From: Flavobacterium sp.
Lineage (GTDB): Bacteria; Bacteroidota; Bacteroidia; Flavobacteriales; Flavobacteriaceae
Assembly: GCF_030146175.1 (NCBI RefSeq)
Contig: NZ_JASLCE010000118.1
Span: forward strand, 1-31,983
Direction of reading: 5' to 3'
Length of the DNA: 31,983 bases
The notes below the pieces were generated by a model. It was not told the origin of the DNA, searched no databases, and was given only the letters and a program-made list of their open reading frames with translations. How positions within the stretch are numbered: the first letter of the stretch is position 1; the number at the start of each line of letters is the position of its first letter. This document shows, piece by piece, positions 6,898-16,725 of this stretch. The translations under genes were made by a program, and so were the position numbers.

Positions 6898-8256
6898 TTA
6901 ATGCTTAAAAATAATGGTTACGATAGTACCTTTATCGGCTTCCGATTGTATGGATAATTCACCGTTATGCATACGGATAATCTTCATGGCCAGCGGAAGT
7001 CCGAGGCCATAACCCACATAACGGGATGCTTTTTTACCGCGGAAAAACGGTTCGTATAAATACGGAATATCTTCCGGTGGGATTCCGATTCCGATATCCG
7101 AGATTATAATTTTTAATTGTTCTTTATTGGCCGTAAGGTTTACAAATACTTCTTCATTATCGGAATATTTAACACCATTGGTGATGATATTTCCGATAGC
7201 AAGTTCTAAAAGCGGTTTGTTACACGGTAAAACCAATAGCGAATCTTCTTCCGGAATATCACTCATATTGATGCTCACACGGTTACCCGGATAAATTTTA
7301 TCCAGATCACTTTTTACATCCAATAGCAAATCGTCGATGCGAACAATATCCTGAACCTGCTTTTTACCATCGTAACCGGTTTGCGTCAGTTTTAATAAAC
7401 TTTCGGTCAGATTACTCAAACGAGAGGCTTGTTTATGAATATTGTCCAACGTGGTTGTATATTCCTGAATATTCCGATCTTTTAACAGCGTTACCTCGGC
7501 TTCGGCCATAATGGTCGCGATCGGTGTTTTGAGTTCGTGAGAGGCATTGTTGATAAAATTGGCCTGGATTTCAAAAGAGGTTTCCAAACGATCCAACATA
7601 TCGTTAAAGGTCTTCGTCAGATCGGCAATTTCATCCGAATCGTTCACTTCGGGTAAACGATTATGTAAATTCGAAGCACTGATGCGCTTTACTTCACTGG
7701 TAATACGCGACACCGGATTGATTACCCGTAAAGCCAAAAAACGCCCGAAAAAATACGCCAGGATAATAAATCCTAAACCGCATAATAATAAGATTCGCGT
7801 AATGAATAGTGTACTATCGCTACCGCGTAAATCTTTTGCTGAAATGATCACCATATAATTGGTGCCGGCTTCATTAAAAACCTGTCCATAATAGTAAACT
7901 TCATTTTCTTCGATCCATCCGGAATTGTATTTCATAACCGAAGCATAAAATTCCGGCGGTAAATGCAATTCGGTATTGTATTCGAACGAACTGGCGCTGT
8001 TTATTTTTAAGACATACTCCTTTTCCTCTTTAAGCTCTTCCATTCCATTGTTTTTGAGCTCCTGATAGTATTTTGCCTTAATAGGATCCTGTTGATAATG
8101 AATGGATGCAACAATTTTGGCCCGGTCTTCCAGTCGTTTTCTAAAATAATACTGATTATTTTGGCGGAATAGGAAAAACACGACCGTACATAGCAAAAGG
8201 GTGCTAAATCCGGATAGTGCAATATAGGTGACGGTTATTTTCTTTTTGATCTGCAT
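6898..8256 (-). CDS. Membrane sensor histidine kinase
   Basis: The 452-aa protein has a membrane helix at about 8-30, a periplasmic sensor of about 115 residues with no family I recognise, a second helix at about 151-172, and a HAMP domain (about 173-226, with LRVINPVSRITSEVKRIS). The HisKA domain has the phospho-acceptor H240 in NASHELKTPI. The ATPase domain shows the N box (AIGNIITNGVKYSD), G1 (SDIGIGIP), F box (YEPFFRG) and G2 (GYGLGLPLA). It passes phosphate to the response regulator encoded just upstream (1-bp gap). The signal is unknown. Confidence 0.95.
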   Translation of the reverse strand: MQIKKKITVTYIALSGFSTLLLCTVVFFLFRQNNQYYFRKRLEDRAKIVASIHYQQDPIKAKYYQELKNNGMEELKEEKEYVLKINSASSFEYNTELHLPPEFYASVMKYNSGWIEENEVYYYGQVFNEAGTNYMVIISAKDLRGSDSTLFITRILLLCGLGFIILAYFFGRFLALRVINPVSRITSEVKRISASNLHNRLPEVNDSDEIADLTKTFNDMLDRLETSFEIQANFINNASHELKTPIATIMAEAEVTLLKDRNIQEYTTTLDNIHKQASRLSNLTESLLKLTQTGYDGKKQVQDIVRIDDLLLDVKSDLDKIYPGNRVSINMSDIPEEDSLLVLPCNKPLLELAIGNIITNGVKYSDNEEVFVNLTANKEQLKIIISDIGIGIPPEDIPYLYEPFFRGKKASRYVGYGLGLPLAMKIIRMHNGELSIQSEADKGTIVTIIFKH

Positions 8257-8257
8257 A

Positions 8258-8932
8258 TTATTCCTTTATAACATACCCTAATCCTTTTATGGTATGGATT
8301 AATTTGTGTTCGTATGGATGATCAATCTTTTTTCGCAAATAATTGATATAGACATCCACAACATTGGTATTCATATCAAAATTGATATTCCAGACATTGT
8401 CCAGAATTTTTGCCCGGGAAAGGATTATCCCGGAATTTTTTGCCAGATAATAGAGTAAATTAAATTCTTTTGCTGTAAGTACAATGGTTTCTCCGTTTCG
8501 CTTTACCATTTTTGTACGGATATCAATTTCAAGATCGTCGATTGTTATTTTTTCGGCCGGTTTCTGGTCTTGTCCCGCTCTTCTGGCCAATGCATTTACC
8601 CGGGCTTCGAGTTCGGAAAACTGGAACGGTTTTGTCAGATAATCGTCGGCACCGGCATTTAATCCGTGTACAATATTATCGCTGCTGCTAAGTGCCGTAA
8701 GCATGAGTATCGGAACAAAATTTCCGGCAGCGCGTAAACGGCGGCAAATTTCAATTCCGTTAATATCGGGTAGCATAACGTCCAATACGATCACATCGAA
8801 TTGGGTATACTGAATCATTTCAAGAGCTGTTGTTCCGTCTAATGCCGCACTTACGTCGTGGTTTTTTTCGGAAAGTCCTTTCCGTAAAGCCGAAAGTAGA
8901 TTGGGCTCGTCTTCAACGATTAATAATTTCAT
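8258..8932 (-). CDS. OmpR/PhoB-family response regulator
   Basis: The 224-aa protein has an N-terminal receiver domain with the acidic pair E7-D8, phospho-acceptor D51 (VLDVMLP), T79 and K101 (YLTKPF). The C-terminal winged-helix domain of the OmpR type (about 128-222) shows the usual ending HTIKGLGYVIKE. It heads the two-component operon, with the kinase starting 1 bp after its stop codon. Its likely targets include its own operon and the usp-bestrophin unit just downstream, but this is inferred from position only. Confidence 0.96.
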   Translation of the reverse strand: MKLLIVEDEPNLLSALRKGLSEKNHDVSAALDGTTALEMIQYTQFDVIVLDVMLPDINGIEICRRLRAAGNFVPILMLTALSSSDNIVHGLNAGADDYLTKPFQFSELEARVNALARRAGQDQKPAEKITIDDLEIDIRTKMVKRNGETIVLTAKEFNLLYYLAKNSGIILSRAKILDNVWNINFDMNTNVVDVYINYLRKKIDHPYEHKLIHTIKGLGYVIKE

Positions 8933-8950
8933 AGTACGGGAGCGTTTTTA

Positions 8951-8958
8951 CAAAAATA
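8951..8958 (-). promoter_or_regulatory. Candidate -7 element (TATTTTTG) of the two-component operon
   Basis: Read on the minus strand, TATTTTTG fits TAnnTTTG and lies 18 bp before the response-regulator start codon. I find no TTG at the expected -33 distance, so this is weak. Confidence 0.35.
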
Positions 8959-9007
8959 GAAATTAAAATCATAAGGATTCGTTAAACCCGATTCTCTTTT
9001 ATTAAAA

Positions 9008-9052
9008 AAGAAAAAGTCTTTATATTAAAGTGTTAATTTAAAATAAAGACTT
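9008..9052 (-). terminator. Terminator of the META lipoprotein gene, probable end of the his transcript
   Basis: A 10-bp outer stem (AAGTCTTTAT / ATAAAGACTT) encloses an inner ATTAA/TTAAT stem with a small bulge. On the minus strand it runs into TTTTTCTTTTTT. It is the first convincing terminator downstream of the his genes. Confidence 0.65.
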
Positions 9053-9080
9053 AATATTGCTTACTAATAGCTAGTTAGGA

Positions 9081-9842
9081 TTAATCTACTTTTTTAAAAA
9101 CAAGTTTTAAACCATCGGGATTTGACAGATATAACCTGTTATTTTTTATTTCGTAAGCCGTGCTGCTTTCCAGTGCTTTTACAAATTTAGCTTCGTTTGC
9201 CATCTTATCGCAAGCCATTCGGGTAAGACCAACATCGGTAAAGCGCAACAATTCGCGTTCCGAAAACAATTTTCCAAACATACGGTTGCATCCGGCAACT
9301 CCGCCAAAGGTAGCTTCCTTAGCTTTGATTTCCATAGAAGGTCGTTTGTTAAAATCGGAATCTTCTATTTTTTTACCTTCCATTTCTTCCAACACCCAAA
9401 TGTCGTGTAGTCTGTAATCTACAATATAGTTTCCGCAACCTCTAAGGTCTTTAAATTCTTTTTCTCCTGCTTTTTTCAAAGCAACCGTTACGGAATAATC
9501 GTGATCCATATCCGACATCCCATCGGAGCATTTTCCGTAGGCAATCGTAATTTTTATTTCTCCGGCTTTCGATTTACTTTGGTAGGTTTTGATGTTCGCA
9601 TCCATTACGCGAACCGGTTTCACAGCCGGAAACAGGATTCCTTCCGGATCTTCCGGTGTGGTATATTTAATCTGACTGTTGCTTATTTCCACACCCCAAA
9701 ATGGTTCCGTTCCGATGGCTTTAAAATAAACCAGGTCGGGATTTGCGGAAACCGTTTCCTTTGGCGTTCCGTTTTCATTGGTTTTCGTACTGTTACAAGC
9801 ACATACTATAGCAAGTAGCATTAAAATTCCGATTTTTTTCAT
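9081..9842 (-). CDS. Lipoprotein with a COG3650-like domain and a META (HslJ-type) domain
   Basis: I use the ATG at 9842, which gives a 253-aa lipoprotein precursor with a proper signal (MKKIGILMLLAIVCAC) and lipid-modified C16; the upstream Met would add eight residues before it. Residues about 28-130 resemble the COG3650-type domain (FKAIGTEPFWGVEIS, then IKITIAYGKCSDGMSD with paired Cys). Residues about 136-253 are a META domain (DIWVLEEMEG at its start; ATFGGVAGCNRMFGKL, the family signature). META/HslJ proteins are tied to heat-shock or antibiotic resistance but have no defined chemistry. No promoter or terminator separates it from the DUF2461 gene, so it may be the last gene of the his transcript. 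Confidence 0.82.
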   Translation of the reverse strand: MKKIGILMLLAIVCACNSTKTNENGTPKETVSANPDLVYFKAIGTEPFWGVEISNSQIKYTTPEDPEGILFPAVKPVRVMDANIKTYQSKSKAGEIKITIAYGKCSDGMSDMDHDYSVTVALKKAGEKEFKDLRGCGNYIVDYRLHDIWVLEEMEGKKIEDSDFNKRPSMEIKAKEATFGGVAGCNRMFGKLFSERELLRFTDVGLTRMACDKMANEAKFVKALESSTAYEIKNNRLYLSNPDGLKLVFKKVD

Positions 9843-9889
9843 GTTCTCTATTTTTATACGAATCAATACGATGCAGAAACCATACCAGA

Positions 9890-10555
9890 TTAATACAATG
9901 GCTCACCGTTTAGGTTTGTTGACAAGACTTCACTCATATAATCAAAAAACGGACGCATTGCCTGAAAAGTAGCCAATACTTCTTTTTTAAATTCGGGACT
10001 TGTTACTTCCTTGTCGGTAAAACTTCTGGAAATCAGGTATTGTTTTTTGCGGATCAGATCAATGGCCGGATGCGTTTTGTCGAATCCTTTTGGAGCTGTT
10101 TTTAACTCCTCGCCTTCCAGGGTTCCAAAAAAACTTTTAAAAGTCGGATCCGAAATAATACTTCTGATTTCTTCATCGTCCATTTCAAACTCCTTTCGAA
10201 TTCGGTTTAGATCTTCGGCATTCGGATCCCAAAAACCACCGCCTACAAAACTAGCTCCCGGTTCGATATGCAAATAATAACCACCGCGTAACAACGGTTT
10301 GGTTCGGGTAAAACCGACACTAAAATGATTTTTATAGGGCGATTTGTCTTTTGAAAAACGAACGTCCCGGTAGATTCTGAAAATCTGCATTTTTTCGAGA
10401 CTGTCCTGTTTCCCCAATTCGTCATAGATTTCCTGAAAAAATGCTTTTGCTTTTTTTTCGTGTTGCTGAAATTCTTTTTTATGTTCGGTAAACCATTCCC
10501 GATTATTATTGTTTCGTAGTGCGATAAGAATATCGAGTTCCGCTTTTGTGATCAT
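9890..10555 (-). CDS. DUF2461 family protein
   Basis: The 221-aa product (ATG at 10555; a longer frame would run into hisIE) is a typical DUF2461 (TIGR02453) protein, a family found in many Bacteroidota with unknown function. Landmarks are the N-terminal LRNNNNREWFTEHKKEF, the RIYRDVRFSKDKSPYKNHFS motif, and GGYYLHIEPGASFVGGGFW. It is cytoplasmic by lack of signal peptide. It begins 43 bp after the hisIE stop codon with no terminator between, so it may be transcribed with the histidine genes; I know of no functional link to histidine. Confidence 0.88.
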   Translation of the reverse strand: MITKAELDILIALRNNNNREWFTEHKKEFQQHEKKAKAFFQEIYDELGKQDSLEKMQIFRIYRDVRFSKDKSPYKNHFSVGFTRTKPLLRGGYYLHIEPGASFVGGGFWDPNAEDLNRIRKEFEMDDEEIRSIISDPTFKSFFGTLEGEELKTAPKGFDKTHPAIDLIRKKQYLISRSFTDKEVTSPEFKKEVLATFQAMRPFFDYMSEVLSTNLNGEPLY

Positions 10556-10598
10556 TTTTTCTTTTAAAAGTACGATTTTTTTGATTGTCGGTTTACAA

Positions 10599-11195
10599 TT
10601 AAGCGCTCCTTTTTTTAAGAATTTCGACAACATCCTGTAACTGAAATCCTTTTGCCTGCAACAATATCAGATAATGAAAAAGCAGATCGGCACTTTCGTT
10701 TAAAAATAAATCGGCATCCGAATCCTTGGCTTCAATAACCATTTCTACCGCTTCCTCACCTACTTTTTGTGCTATTTTATTAATTCCTTTTTTCCATAAT
10801 TGACTGATATAGCTATTTTCCAGCGGTTCTTCTTTGCGATTCCGGATACATTGTTCCAATTCAGACAAAAAGCCATAATCCGATTGGTTGGATTCGCCCC
10901 AACAGGTATCCGTTCCTTTATGACAAACCGGGCCTTCCGGATGTACACGAACCAAAATCGTATCGTTATCGCAATCGGTTGTAAGACTTACAAGATGTAA
11001 AAAATTCCCGCTTTTTTCTCCTTTTACCCATATCGCATTGCGACTACGGCTAAAAAAGGTCACCTTTCCGGTTTCCAGCGTGGCGGTATAGGCACTTTCA
11101 TTCATATAACCCAGCATTAGCACTGTTTTAGTATTTGCATCCTGAACGACGACCGGAAGCAAACCGTTTTTTGATTTTAAAAAGTTCGGTTTCAT
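10599..11195 (-). CDS. hisI: Phosphoribosyl-AMP cyclohydrolase / phosphoribosyl-ATP pyrophosphatase
   Basis: This bifunctional enzyme (198 aa, also named hisIE) does the second and third steps of histidine synthesis. Residues 1-105 are the HisI cyclohydrolase, with the metal-binding acid cluster TTDCDNDT and the zinc cysteines in GPVCHKGTDTCWG. Residues about 108-198 are the HisE pyrophosphatase, with the helix-bundle motif QKVGEEAVEMVIEAK and the acidic pair in ESADLLFHYL. It is the last biosynthetic gene of the operon, 2 bp after hisF. The fusion is the normal arrangement in this phylum. Confidence 0.97.
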   Translation of the reverse strand: MKPNFLKSKNGLLPVVVQDANTKTVLMLGYMNESAYTATLETGKVTFFSRSRNAIWVKGEKSGNFLHLVSLTTDCDNDTILVRVHPEGPVCHKGTDTCWGESNQSDYGFLSELEQCIRNRKEEPLENSYISQLWKKGINKIAQKVGEEAVEMVIEAKDSDADLFLNESADLLFHYLILLQAKGFQLQDVVEILKKRSA

Positions 11196-11197
11196 AA

Positions 11198-11956
11198 TTA
11201 TACGATTCTTATAGGAATGTCCTGTTGTTTTAATACTTGTTTTAATACGGGAATTGGAATCGTGTCGTAGTGAAACACACTTGCTGCCAGTGCTGCATCG
11301 GCTTTACCGTCGTTAAAAACAGCTATAAAATCGGCTATTTTGCCGGCACCACCCGACGCAATTATGGGAACGTTTACCGTTTGATTTAGTTCTGCTAACA
11401 TCGTATTGGCAAAACCCTGTTTCCTTCCGTCATGATCAATAGCTGTAAAAAGGATTTCCCCGGCTCCGTTTTCGGTGATTTGCTTTGCCCAGTCTAAGAG
11501 TTCCCATTCGGTTTCGAGCTTTCCTCCCATTCGAAAAACCTTCCATCGATCGCCAACAAGCTTCGCATCAATAGCCATCACGATACACTGACAACCAAAA
11601 CGCTTGGCCAATTCGGTTACCAATCCCGGATTTTTAAGTGCGGCCGAATTTATCGCAACCTTGTCCGCGCCATTTTGCAACAACTGCTCGACATCCGATA
11701 CAGTACCTACTCCACCGCCAACCGTAAACGGAATATTGATTGCCGCCGCCACATCACGAACCATTGTAAATAAAGTTTTTCTTTTTTCTTCAGTTGCCGT
11801 GATATCCAGAAAGACCAATTCATCCGCTCCATCGCGGGCATATTTATAAGCCAGTTCCACCGGATCGCCGGCATCGGTTAGTCCTTTAAACTGAACGCCT
11901 TTTACGGTTCTTCCGTTCTGAATGTCCAAACAGGGGATTATTCGTTTTGTTATCAT
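11198..11956 (-). CDS. hisF: Imidazole glycerol phosphate synthase, cyclase subunit
   Basis: HisF (252 aa) is a (beta/alpha)8 barrel that uses ammonia from HisH to turn PRFAR into imidazole glycerol phosphate and AICAR. The catalytic aspartates are D11 ([14 protein letters not shown]) and D130 (VMAIDAK). Phosphate-binding loops are FTVGGGV and IIASGGAGK. It overlaps hisA by 4 bp (ATGA), so the two are translationally coupled. Length is normal for the family. Confidence 0.98.
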   Translation of the reverse strand: MITKRIIPCLDIQNGRTVKGVQFKGLTDAGDPVELAYKYARDGADELVFLDITATEEKRKTLFTMVRDVAAAINIPFTVGGGVGTVSDVEQLLQNGADKVAINSAALKNPGLVTELAKRFGCQCIVMAIDAKLVGDRWKVFRMGGKLETEWELLDWAKQITENGAGEILFTAIDHDGRKQGFANTMLAELNQTVNVPIIASGGAGKIADFIAVFNDGKADAALAASVFHYDTIPIPVLKQVLKQQDIPIRIV

Positions 11957-12684
11957 TTTTGCAATAGTAATTTTTCTAATTCCTGTAAGGATATTCTATT
12001 TTCGTAAATCGCTTTACCAATAATGGCTGCATTACAACCTAATTCGTCGAGTTGTAACAGCGCTTCGATATCTGAAATTCCACCCGAAGCAATTAGTTTG
12101 ATCTCCGGAAAGGTTGCTACTAATTCGGAATATAAACCGATAGCAGGTCCTCCTAAAGTTCCGTCGCGATTAATATCGGTGCAGATCACATATTCAATTC
12201 CTTTTTTGACGTAATCCGCTAAAAACGGAATGATCATCTGATCGCTTTCTTCCAGCCAACCGGAAATAGCCACTGTTGACTCTTTAACATCGGCTCCCAA
12301 AATAATTTTGGAACTTCCATAATCGCGTATCCAACCGGAAAACCGCTCCGGATCTTTAACCGCGATACTACCGCCGGTAATCTGTGAAGCACCGCTATTA
12401 AAAGCGATTCGTAAATCATCGTCCGATTTGATACCACCGCCGAAATCAATGATAAGGTTGGTTTTTACGGCTATCTTTTCCAATACTTTATAGTTGATTA
12501 TCCGGTTGGATTTGGCGCCATCCAGATCGACCAAATGCAGGTATTGTATACCGTGGGCTTCAAATCGTTTGGCCATTTCCAGCGGATCATCGCTATAAAC
12601 CGTCATTTTTTGATAATCTCCGTTTAACAAGCGGACACATTTTCCGTCGATAATATCCAGTGCCGGAATAATTCTCATTTTCAT
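11953..12684 (-). CDS. hisA: Phosphoribosylformimino-AICAR phosphate isomerase
   Basis: HisA (243 aa) is a (beta/alpha)8 barrel paralogous to HisF that opens the ribose ring of ProFAR. Catalytic residues are visible at D10 ([14 protein letters not shown]), D132 (GADVKES) and T169 in the [12 protein letters not shown] loop. Phosphate loops are [10 protein letters not shown] and IASGGISD. Its start overlaps the hisH stop by 4 bp and its stop overlaps hisF by 4 bp. A second in-frame ATG two codons later is also possible. Confidence 0.98.
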   Translation of the reverse strand: MKMRIIPALDIIDGKCVRLLNGDYQKMTVYSDDPLEMAKRFEAHGIQYLHLVDLDGAKSNRIINYKVLEKIAVKTNLIIDFGGGIKSDDDLRIAFNSGASQITGGSIAVKDPERFSGWIRDYGSSKIILGADVKESTVAISGWLEESDQMIIPFLADYVKKGIEYVICTDINRDGTLGGPAIGLYSELVATFPEIKLIASGGISDIEALLQLDELGCNAAIIGKAIYENRISLQELEKLLLQK

Positions 12685-13262
12685 ACGTTTAAAAAATTGG
12701 TGAGTACTTGCGCGCCAACTTCCCCGCTTTTTTCCGGGTGAAACTGAACGCCGTAAAAATTCTCTTTTTGTATCGCTGAGCTAAAAGTGGTATCGTAACC
12801 GGTTGTAGCGATACATTCCGGAATTAGCGGAACATAATAACTATGCACAAAATACAGATACGGCTCTCCGGTTATTCCGCGAAACAAATCGGATTTACAA
12901 TTTGCAACGGTATTCCATCCGATCTGTGGGACTTTAGCCCGGTTTGAAAAACGAACCACATCGGTATCAAAAATTCCCAGTCCGTTTGTATTTCCTTCTT
13001 CCGTATACCTGCACAACAATTGCATTCCCAGGCAAATACCCAATACGGGTTGTTGTAATGCCGGAATAACCCGATCGAGTTTTGTTGCTTTTAGCCGGGT
13101 CATTGCAGTCGACGCTTCACCAACACCCGGAAAAATGACTTTATCGGCCGATCGGATCAGTCCTGGATCGGTTGTAATCGTAGCGGCATAGCCCAGTCGC
13201 TTTAAGGCAAATAAAACACTTTGCACATTTCCTGCACCATAATCGATAATTGCTATTTTCAT
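12681..13262 (-). CDS. hisH: Imidazole glycerol phosphate synthase, glutaminase subunit
   Basis: HisH (193 aa) is a class I glutamine amidotransferase that feeds ammonia to HisF. The nucleophile C77 lies in GICLGMQLL, and the His-Glu pair of the triad is in VQFHPEKSG. The N-terminus [11 protein letters not shown] is typical. It lies 1 bp after hisB and overlaps hisA by 4 bp, so both subunits of the synthase come from the same coupled stretch of the transcript. Confidence 0.98.
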   Translation of the reverse strand: MKIAIIDYGAGNVQSVLFALKRLGYAATITTDPGLIRSADKVIFPGVGEASTAMTRLKATKLDRVIPALQQPVLGICLGMQLLCRYTEEGNTNGLGIFDTDVVRFSNRAKVPQIGWNTVANCKSDLFRGITGEPYLYFVHSYYVPLIPECIATTGYDTTFSSAIQKENFYGVQFHPEKSGEVGAQVLTNFLNV

Positions 13263-13263
13263 C

Positions 13264-14400
13264 TTATAAAAATGCTTTAGTTGATGGTAGAATCATCTTA
13301 TCCGGATCTCGTTTTAAGGCCATTTTAATCGCTTTTGCAAAGGCTTTAAAAATGGCTTCAATTTTATGATGTTCGTTGTTGCCTTCGGCTTTAATGTTTA
13401 GGTTTACCCGTGCTGCATCGGTAAACGATTTAAAAAAATGAAAAAACATCTCCGTTGGCATTTGCCCGATATATTCCCTTTTAAAATCAGCTTCCCATAC
13501 CAACCAATTCCGACCGCCAAAATCAATAGCAACCTGTGCCAGACAGTCGTCCATTGGAAGCGTAAAACCGTAACGTTCGATTCCTTGTTTGTTTGGCAAA
13601 GCCGCTGCGAAAGCCATTCCGAGTGTAATTGCCGTGTCTTCAATAGTGTGGTGTTCGTCTACTTCGAGGTCGCCAATTGCATTAATTTCCAGATCCAATT
13701 GTCCGTGACGCGCCAATTGATCTAACATATGGTCGAAAAAAGCAATTCCGGTTGCAATTGAACTTTGTCCCGAACCGTCGATGTTTACTTTTACCGTTAT
13801 CTCGGTTTCTTCTGTTTTACGGGTTATCGTTGCGCTGCGCTGTGGTAGTTTTAAAAAATCATAAATCGACTTCCAGTCAACGGTTTTTAATACAATCGTG
13901 TCGTACAGTTCGCTTTTTTCGAACGAAAGCTCTGCTGTACCCAGATTTTCATCTTCGTTGATAAAAATGGCTTTACAACCCAGATTTTTAGCCAATTCGA
14001 CATCGGTAAAACGATCTCCAATAACAAAAGAATGCTTTAAATCATATTCCGGATCGTTCAAATAGTTTTGTAACATTCCCGTACGCGGTTTTCGATTTGG
14101 ACTATTCGCTTCCGGAAAACTTCGGTCGATATAAATCGCATCAAAGACAACGGACTCGTTTTTAAAACTTTTGACAATAAAATCCTGTATCGGATTAAAC
14201 ACCGATTCCGGATACTCCGCAGTTCCCAACCCGTCCTGATTGGTAACCATCACCAGTTCAAAATTAAATTCGGATGCTATTTTTCCTAAATAGCGAAACA
14301 CTTCCGGGTAAAACTCCAGTTTTTCGAAAGAATCCACTTTGTAATCCTTCGGTTCTTTTACCAGTGTTCCATCGCGATCTATAAAAAGTACCTTTTTCAT
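13264..14400 (-). CDS. hisB: Bifunctional histidinol-phosphatase / imidazoleglycerol-phosphate dehydratase
   Basis: The ATG at 14400 gives 378 aa and a 4-bp overlap with hisC; a longer frame would extend into hisC. The N-terminal HAD phosphatase (about 1-165) has the nucleophile/acid pair D8 and D10 (FIDRDGTL) and a later [14 protein letters not shown] motif. The C-terminal dehydratase (about 190-378) has the two metal-binding His clusters: [13 protein letters not shown] and [14 protein letters not shown], with the second set at [13 protein letters not shown]. It performs steps 6 and 8 of the pathway. This fusion is known from enterics and Bacteroidota. Confidence 0.97.
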   Translation of the reverse strand: MKKVLFIDRDGTLVKEPKDYKVDSFEKLEFYPEVFRYLGKIASEFNFELVMVTNQDGLGTAEYPESVFNPIQDFIVKSFKNESVVFDAIYIDRSFPEANSPNRKPRTGMLQNYLNDPEYDLKHSFVIGDRFTDVELAKNLGCKAIFINEDENLGTAELSFEKSELYDTIVLKTVDWKSIYDFLKLPQRSATITRKTEETEITVKVNIDGSGQSSIATGIAFFDHMLDQLARHGQLDLEINAIGDLEVDEHHTIEDTAITLGMAFAAALPNKQGIERYGFTLPMDDCLAQVAIDFGGRNWLVWEADFKREYIGQMPTEMFFHFFKSFTDAARVNLNIKAEGNNEHHKIEAIFKAFAKAIKMALKRDPDKMILPSTKAFL

Positions 14401-15443
14401 AATGCTGTTTCCTGAATTTTTAATATAACTTGTGTCAAAATTCTGTTTTCGTCGGGAGTACCAATTGTAATCCGCAAACAATTATCACATAATGGGTAGC
14501 TGTTTCGGTTTCGAACCACAATACCGTTTTCCAATAATTGTCGGTACCTTTTGTCGGCATCGTCAACCCGGATTAATAAAAAATTGGCGTCCGACGGATA
14601 TATTTTCGTTATAAAATTTATTTGAAGTAAAACTTTAATTAATACTTCTTTTTCGTTTTGAATTAAAGCTGTTTCTTTTTCTATATTATTTATTTGCGCC
14701 ACTTTTTCCTGTTGTAAGGTACCGATGTTATACGGCGGTTTTATTTTGTGTAAAAGCGCTGTAATTTCGGGTGAAGCAAAAGCCATTCCCAGTCGGATGC
14801 CTGCCATTCCATAGGCTTTGGAAAGCGTTTGAATGACAATCAGATTGTCAAAAGCGATTCCTTTCCGAATCCAACTTTCCTGCGTTGTAAAATCGATATA
14901 GGCTTCATCCAAAACCACAATTCCGTTAAAACGATCTAAAAGTGTCCGTATGCTTTCTTCTGACAATAGATTCCCGGTCGGATTATTCGGAGAACAAAGG
15001 AACAGTAGCTTTGTATGTTTGTCAACTTGCTCCAGAATCGGAGTAATATCCGGTTGAAAATCGGTAGTTAACAACACTTCCCGGTTTTCAATTCCGTTCA
15101 AATCAGCCAATACCGAATACATTCCATAGGTTGGCGGCAAACTAATTATATTGTCTTTTCCCGGTTCGCAAAAGACTCTGAAAATCAGATCCAGTATTTC
15201 GTCGCTTCCATTTCCTAACGTAATCCGATTTTCTGATATATCTTTTATAATCCCGATCTTCTTTTTTACCGTCGATTGTTTTGAATCCGGATAGCGATTC
15301 CATCCATTTTCAAACGGACTTTCATTGGCATCGAGAAAAATTATCCCCTTGTCAGCATCATTAAATTCATCTCTGGCCGAGGTATACGGTTTCATTTTTA
15401 AAATCGTATTCCGAACCAGTTTATTTAGATCAACTGTTTTCAT
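14397..15443 (-). CDS. hisC: Histidinol-phosphate aminotransferase
   Basis: HisC (348 aa) is a PLP-dependent class I/II aminotransferase. The Schiff-base lysine is K209 in [15 protein letters not shown]; cofactor contacts are [17 protein letters not shown] and VLDEAYIDF. The N-terminal [10 protein letters not shown] is the family's usual substrate segment and supports the chosen start. Its start lies 14 bp inside the end of hisD and its stop overlaps hisB by 4 bp. Confidence 0.97.
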   Translation of the reverse strand: MKTVDLNKLVRNTILKMKPYTSARDEFNDADKGIIFLDANESPFENGWNRYPDSKQSTVKKKIGIIKDISENRITLGNGSDEILDLIFRVFCEPGKDNIISLPPTYGMYSVLADLNGIENREVLLTTDFQPDITPILEQVDKHTKLLFLCSPNNPTGNLLSEESIRTLLDRFNGIVVLDEAYIDFTTQESWIRKGIAFDNLIVIQTLSKAYGMAGIRLGMAFASPEITALLHKIKPPYNIGTLQQEKVAQINNIEKETALIQNEKEVLIKVLLQINFITKIYPSDANFLLIRVDDADKRYRQLLENGIVVRNRNSYPLCDNCLRITIGTPDENRILTQVILKIQETAL

Positions 15444-16725
15444 ACTGCAACTCTTTTAATCGGATGGTAATGGCATTTTTATGCGCTTCAAGACCTTCGG
15501 CCGCGGCCATAACTTCAATGCTTTGTCCGATAGCCTGAATACCTTCCGGTGATAACTTTTGAAAGCTGATCGTTTTCTGAAAACTATCCAAAGTAATCCC
15601 GCTATAATTCCGGGCAAAACCATTGGTTGGTAAGGTATGGTTTGTTCCGGAAGCGTAATCGCCTGCACTTTCAGGAGAATAATTCCCTACAAAAACCGAT
15701 CCTGCATTTTGAATTCCTTTAATAAAGAAAGCTTCATCAGCGGAACAAATCATAAAGTGCTCCGGCGCATATTCGTTTATAAAATCCAATGCTTCGGTTT
15801 CGGTTTCCATATAGATAAACCGTGCGTTCCGGATGGCTTCCGACGCAATTTCTTTTCTGGGTAAATCGGCTAACTGGCGCGGTATTTCCCGGATGACTTT
15901 TTGCAGTAAATTTTTACTATTCGAAACCAAAACCACCTGACTGTCTTTTCCGTGTTCCGCCTGACTTAATAAATCGGCCGCAACAAAAGCAGCCTTTGCA
16001 GTTTCATCGGCAAAAATAAGTAACTCCGATGGTCCGGCCGGCATATCTATAGCTGTTCCAAATTGCGTTGCGACCTGTTTGGCACAGGTTACAAACTGAT
16101 TTCCCGGGCCGAAGATTTTATAAACTTTAGGGATGGTTTCCGTGCCCAATGCCATTGCGGCAATTGCCTGAATTCCTCCTGCTTTTATAATCGTCGTAAC
16201 ACCACAAATATGCGCTGCATAGAGAATCGCCGGATTGATTTTACCCGATTGATCCGGTGGTGAACAAAGCACAATTTCATTACAACCGGCCAATTGAGCC
16301 GGAATAGCCAACATTAATACTGTTGAAAATAACGGAGCTGTTCCGCCCGGAATATACAAACCTACTTTCTGAATGGGCATTTTTTCGAACCAGCACATGA
16401 CTCCCGGTACAGTCTCAAGACTAATCGGTATTGTTCTTTGTTTTTCATGAAAACGCTTAATATTACTTTTAGCAAGCTCAATGGCTGCTTTCAAATCGGT
16501 CGAAACCAATTCTATTGCCTCCTGAATTTCTGCTTCCGTGACACGCAAGTTTTCTAATACCGCCCCATCAAAAAGATCGGTATATTTATGTACAGCGGCA
16601 TCCCCTTTTACAGCTACTTCCTTAAAAATCAGTTTTACCGTAGCTTCAATTGAATCATAGTTTTGTACAGGACGCTTTATCAATTCTGACCAGGTGTTTC
16701 GCGTTGGACGTTCAATTATTTTCAT
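15430..16725 (-). CDS. hisD: Histidinol dehydrogenase
   Basis: The ATG at 16725 gives 431 aa and overlaps the hisG stop by 4 bp; an earlier in-frame start would add eight residues and reach further into hisG. HisD oxidises histidinol to histidine in two NAD-dependent steps and is a zinc dimer. Landmarks are the VGLYIPGGTAPLFSTVLML loop, GPGNQFVTCAKQ, the AEHGKDSQVVLV segment with a zinc-linked His, and the EYAPEHFMI and SGTNHTLPTNG motifs. The catalytic Glu-His pair lies in EYAPEH. Confidence 0.97.
   Translation of the reverse strand: MKIIERPTRNTWSELIKRPVQNYDSIEATVKLIFKEVAVKGDAAVHKYTDLFDGAVLENLRVTEAEIQEAIELVSTDLKAAIELAKSNIKRFHEKQRTIPISLETVPGVMCWFEKMPIQKVGLYIPGGTAPLFSTVLMLAIPAQLAGCNEIVLCSPPDQSGKINPAILYAAHICGVTTIIKAGGIQAIAAMALGTETIPKVYKIFGPGNQFVTCAKQVATQFGTAIDMPAGPSELLIFADETAKAAFVAADLLSQAEHGKDSQVVLVSNSKNLLQKVIREIPRQLADLPRKEIASEAIRNARFIYMETETEALDFINEYAPEHFMICSADEAFFIKGIQNAGSVFVGNYSPESAGDYASGTNHTLPTNGFARNYSGITLDSFQKTISFQKLSPEGIQAIGQSIEVMAAAEGLEAHKNAITIRLKELQYENS

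Noticed and set aside
10556..10633. N-terminal extension of the DUF2461 gene into hisIE
   Set aside because: It would overlap the hisIE coding end by 35 bp and adds 26 residues not expected of the family; the ATG at 10555 fits.
14401..14481. Longer start for hisB inside hisC
   Set aside because: The HAD motif begins at once after the ATG at 14400, which also gives the 4-bp overlap seen at the other his junctions.
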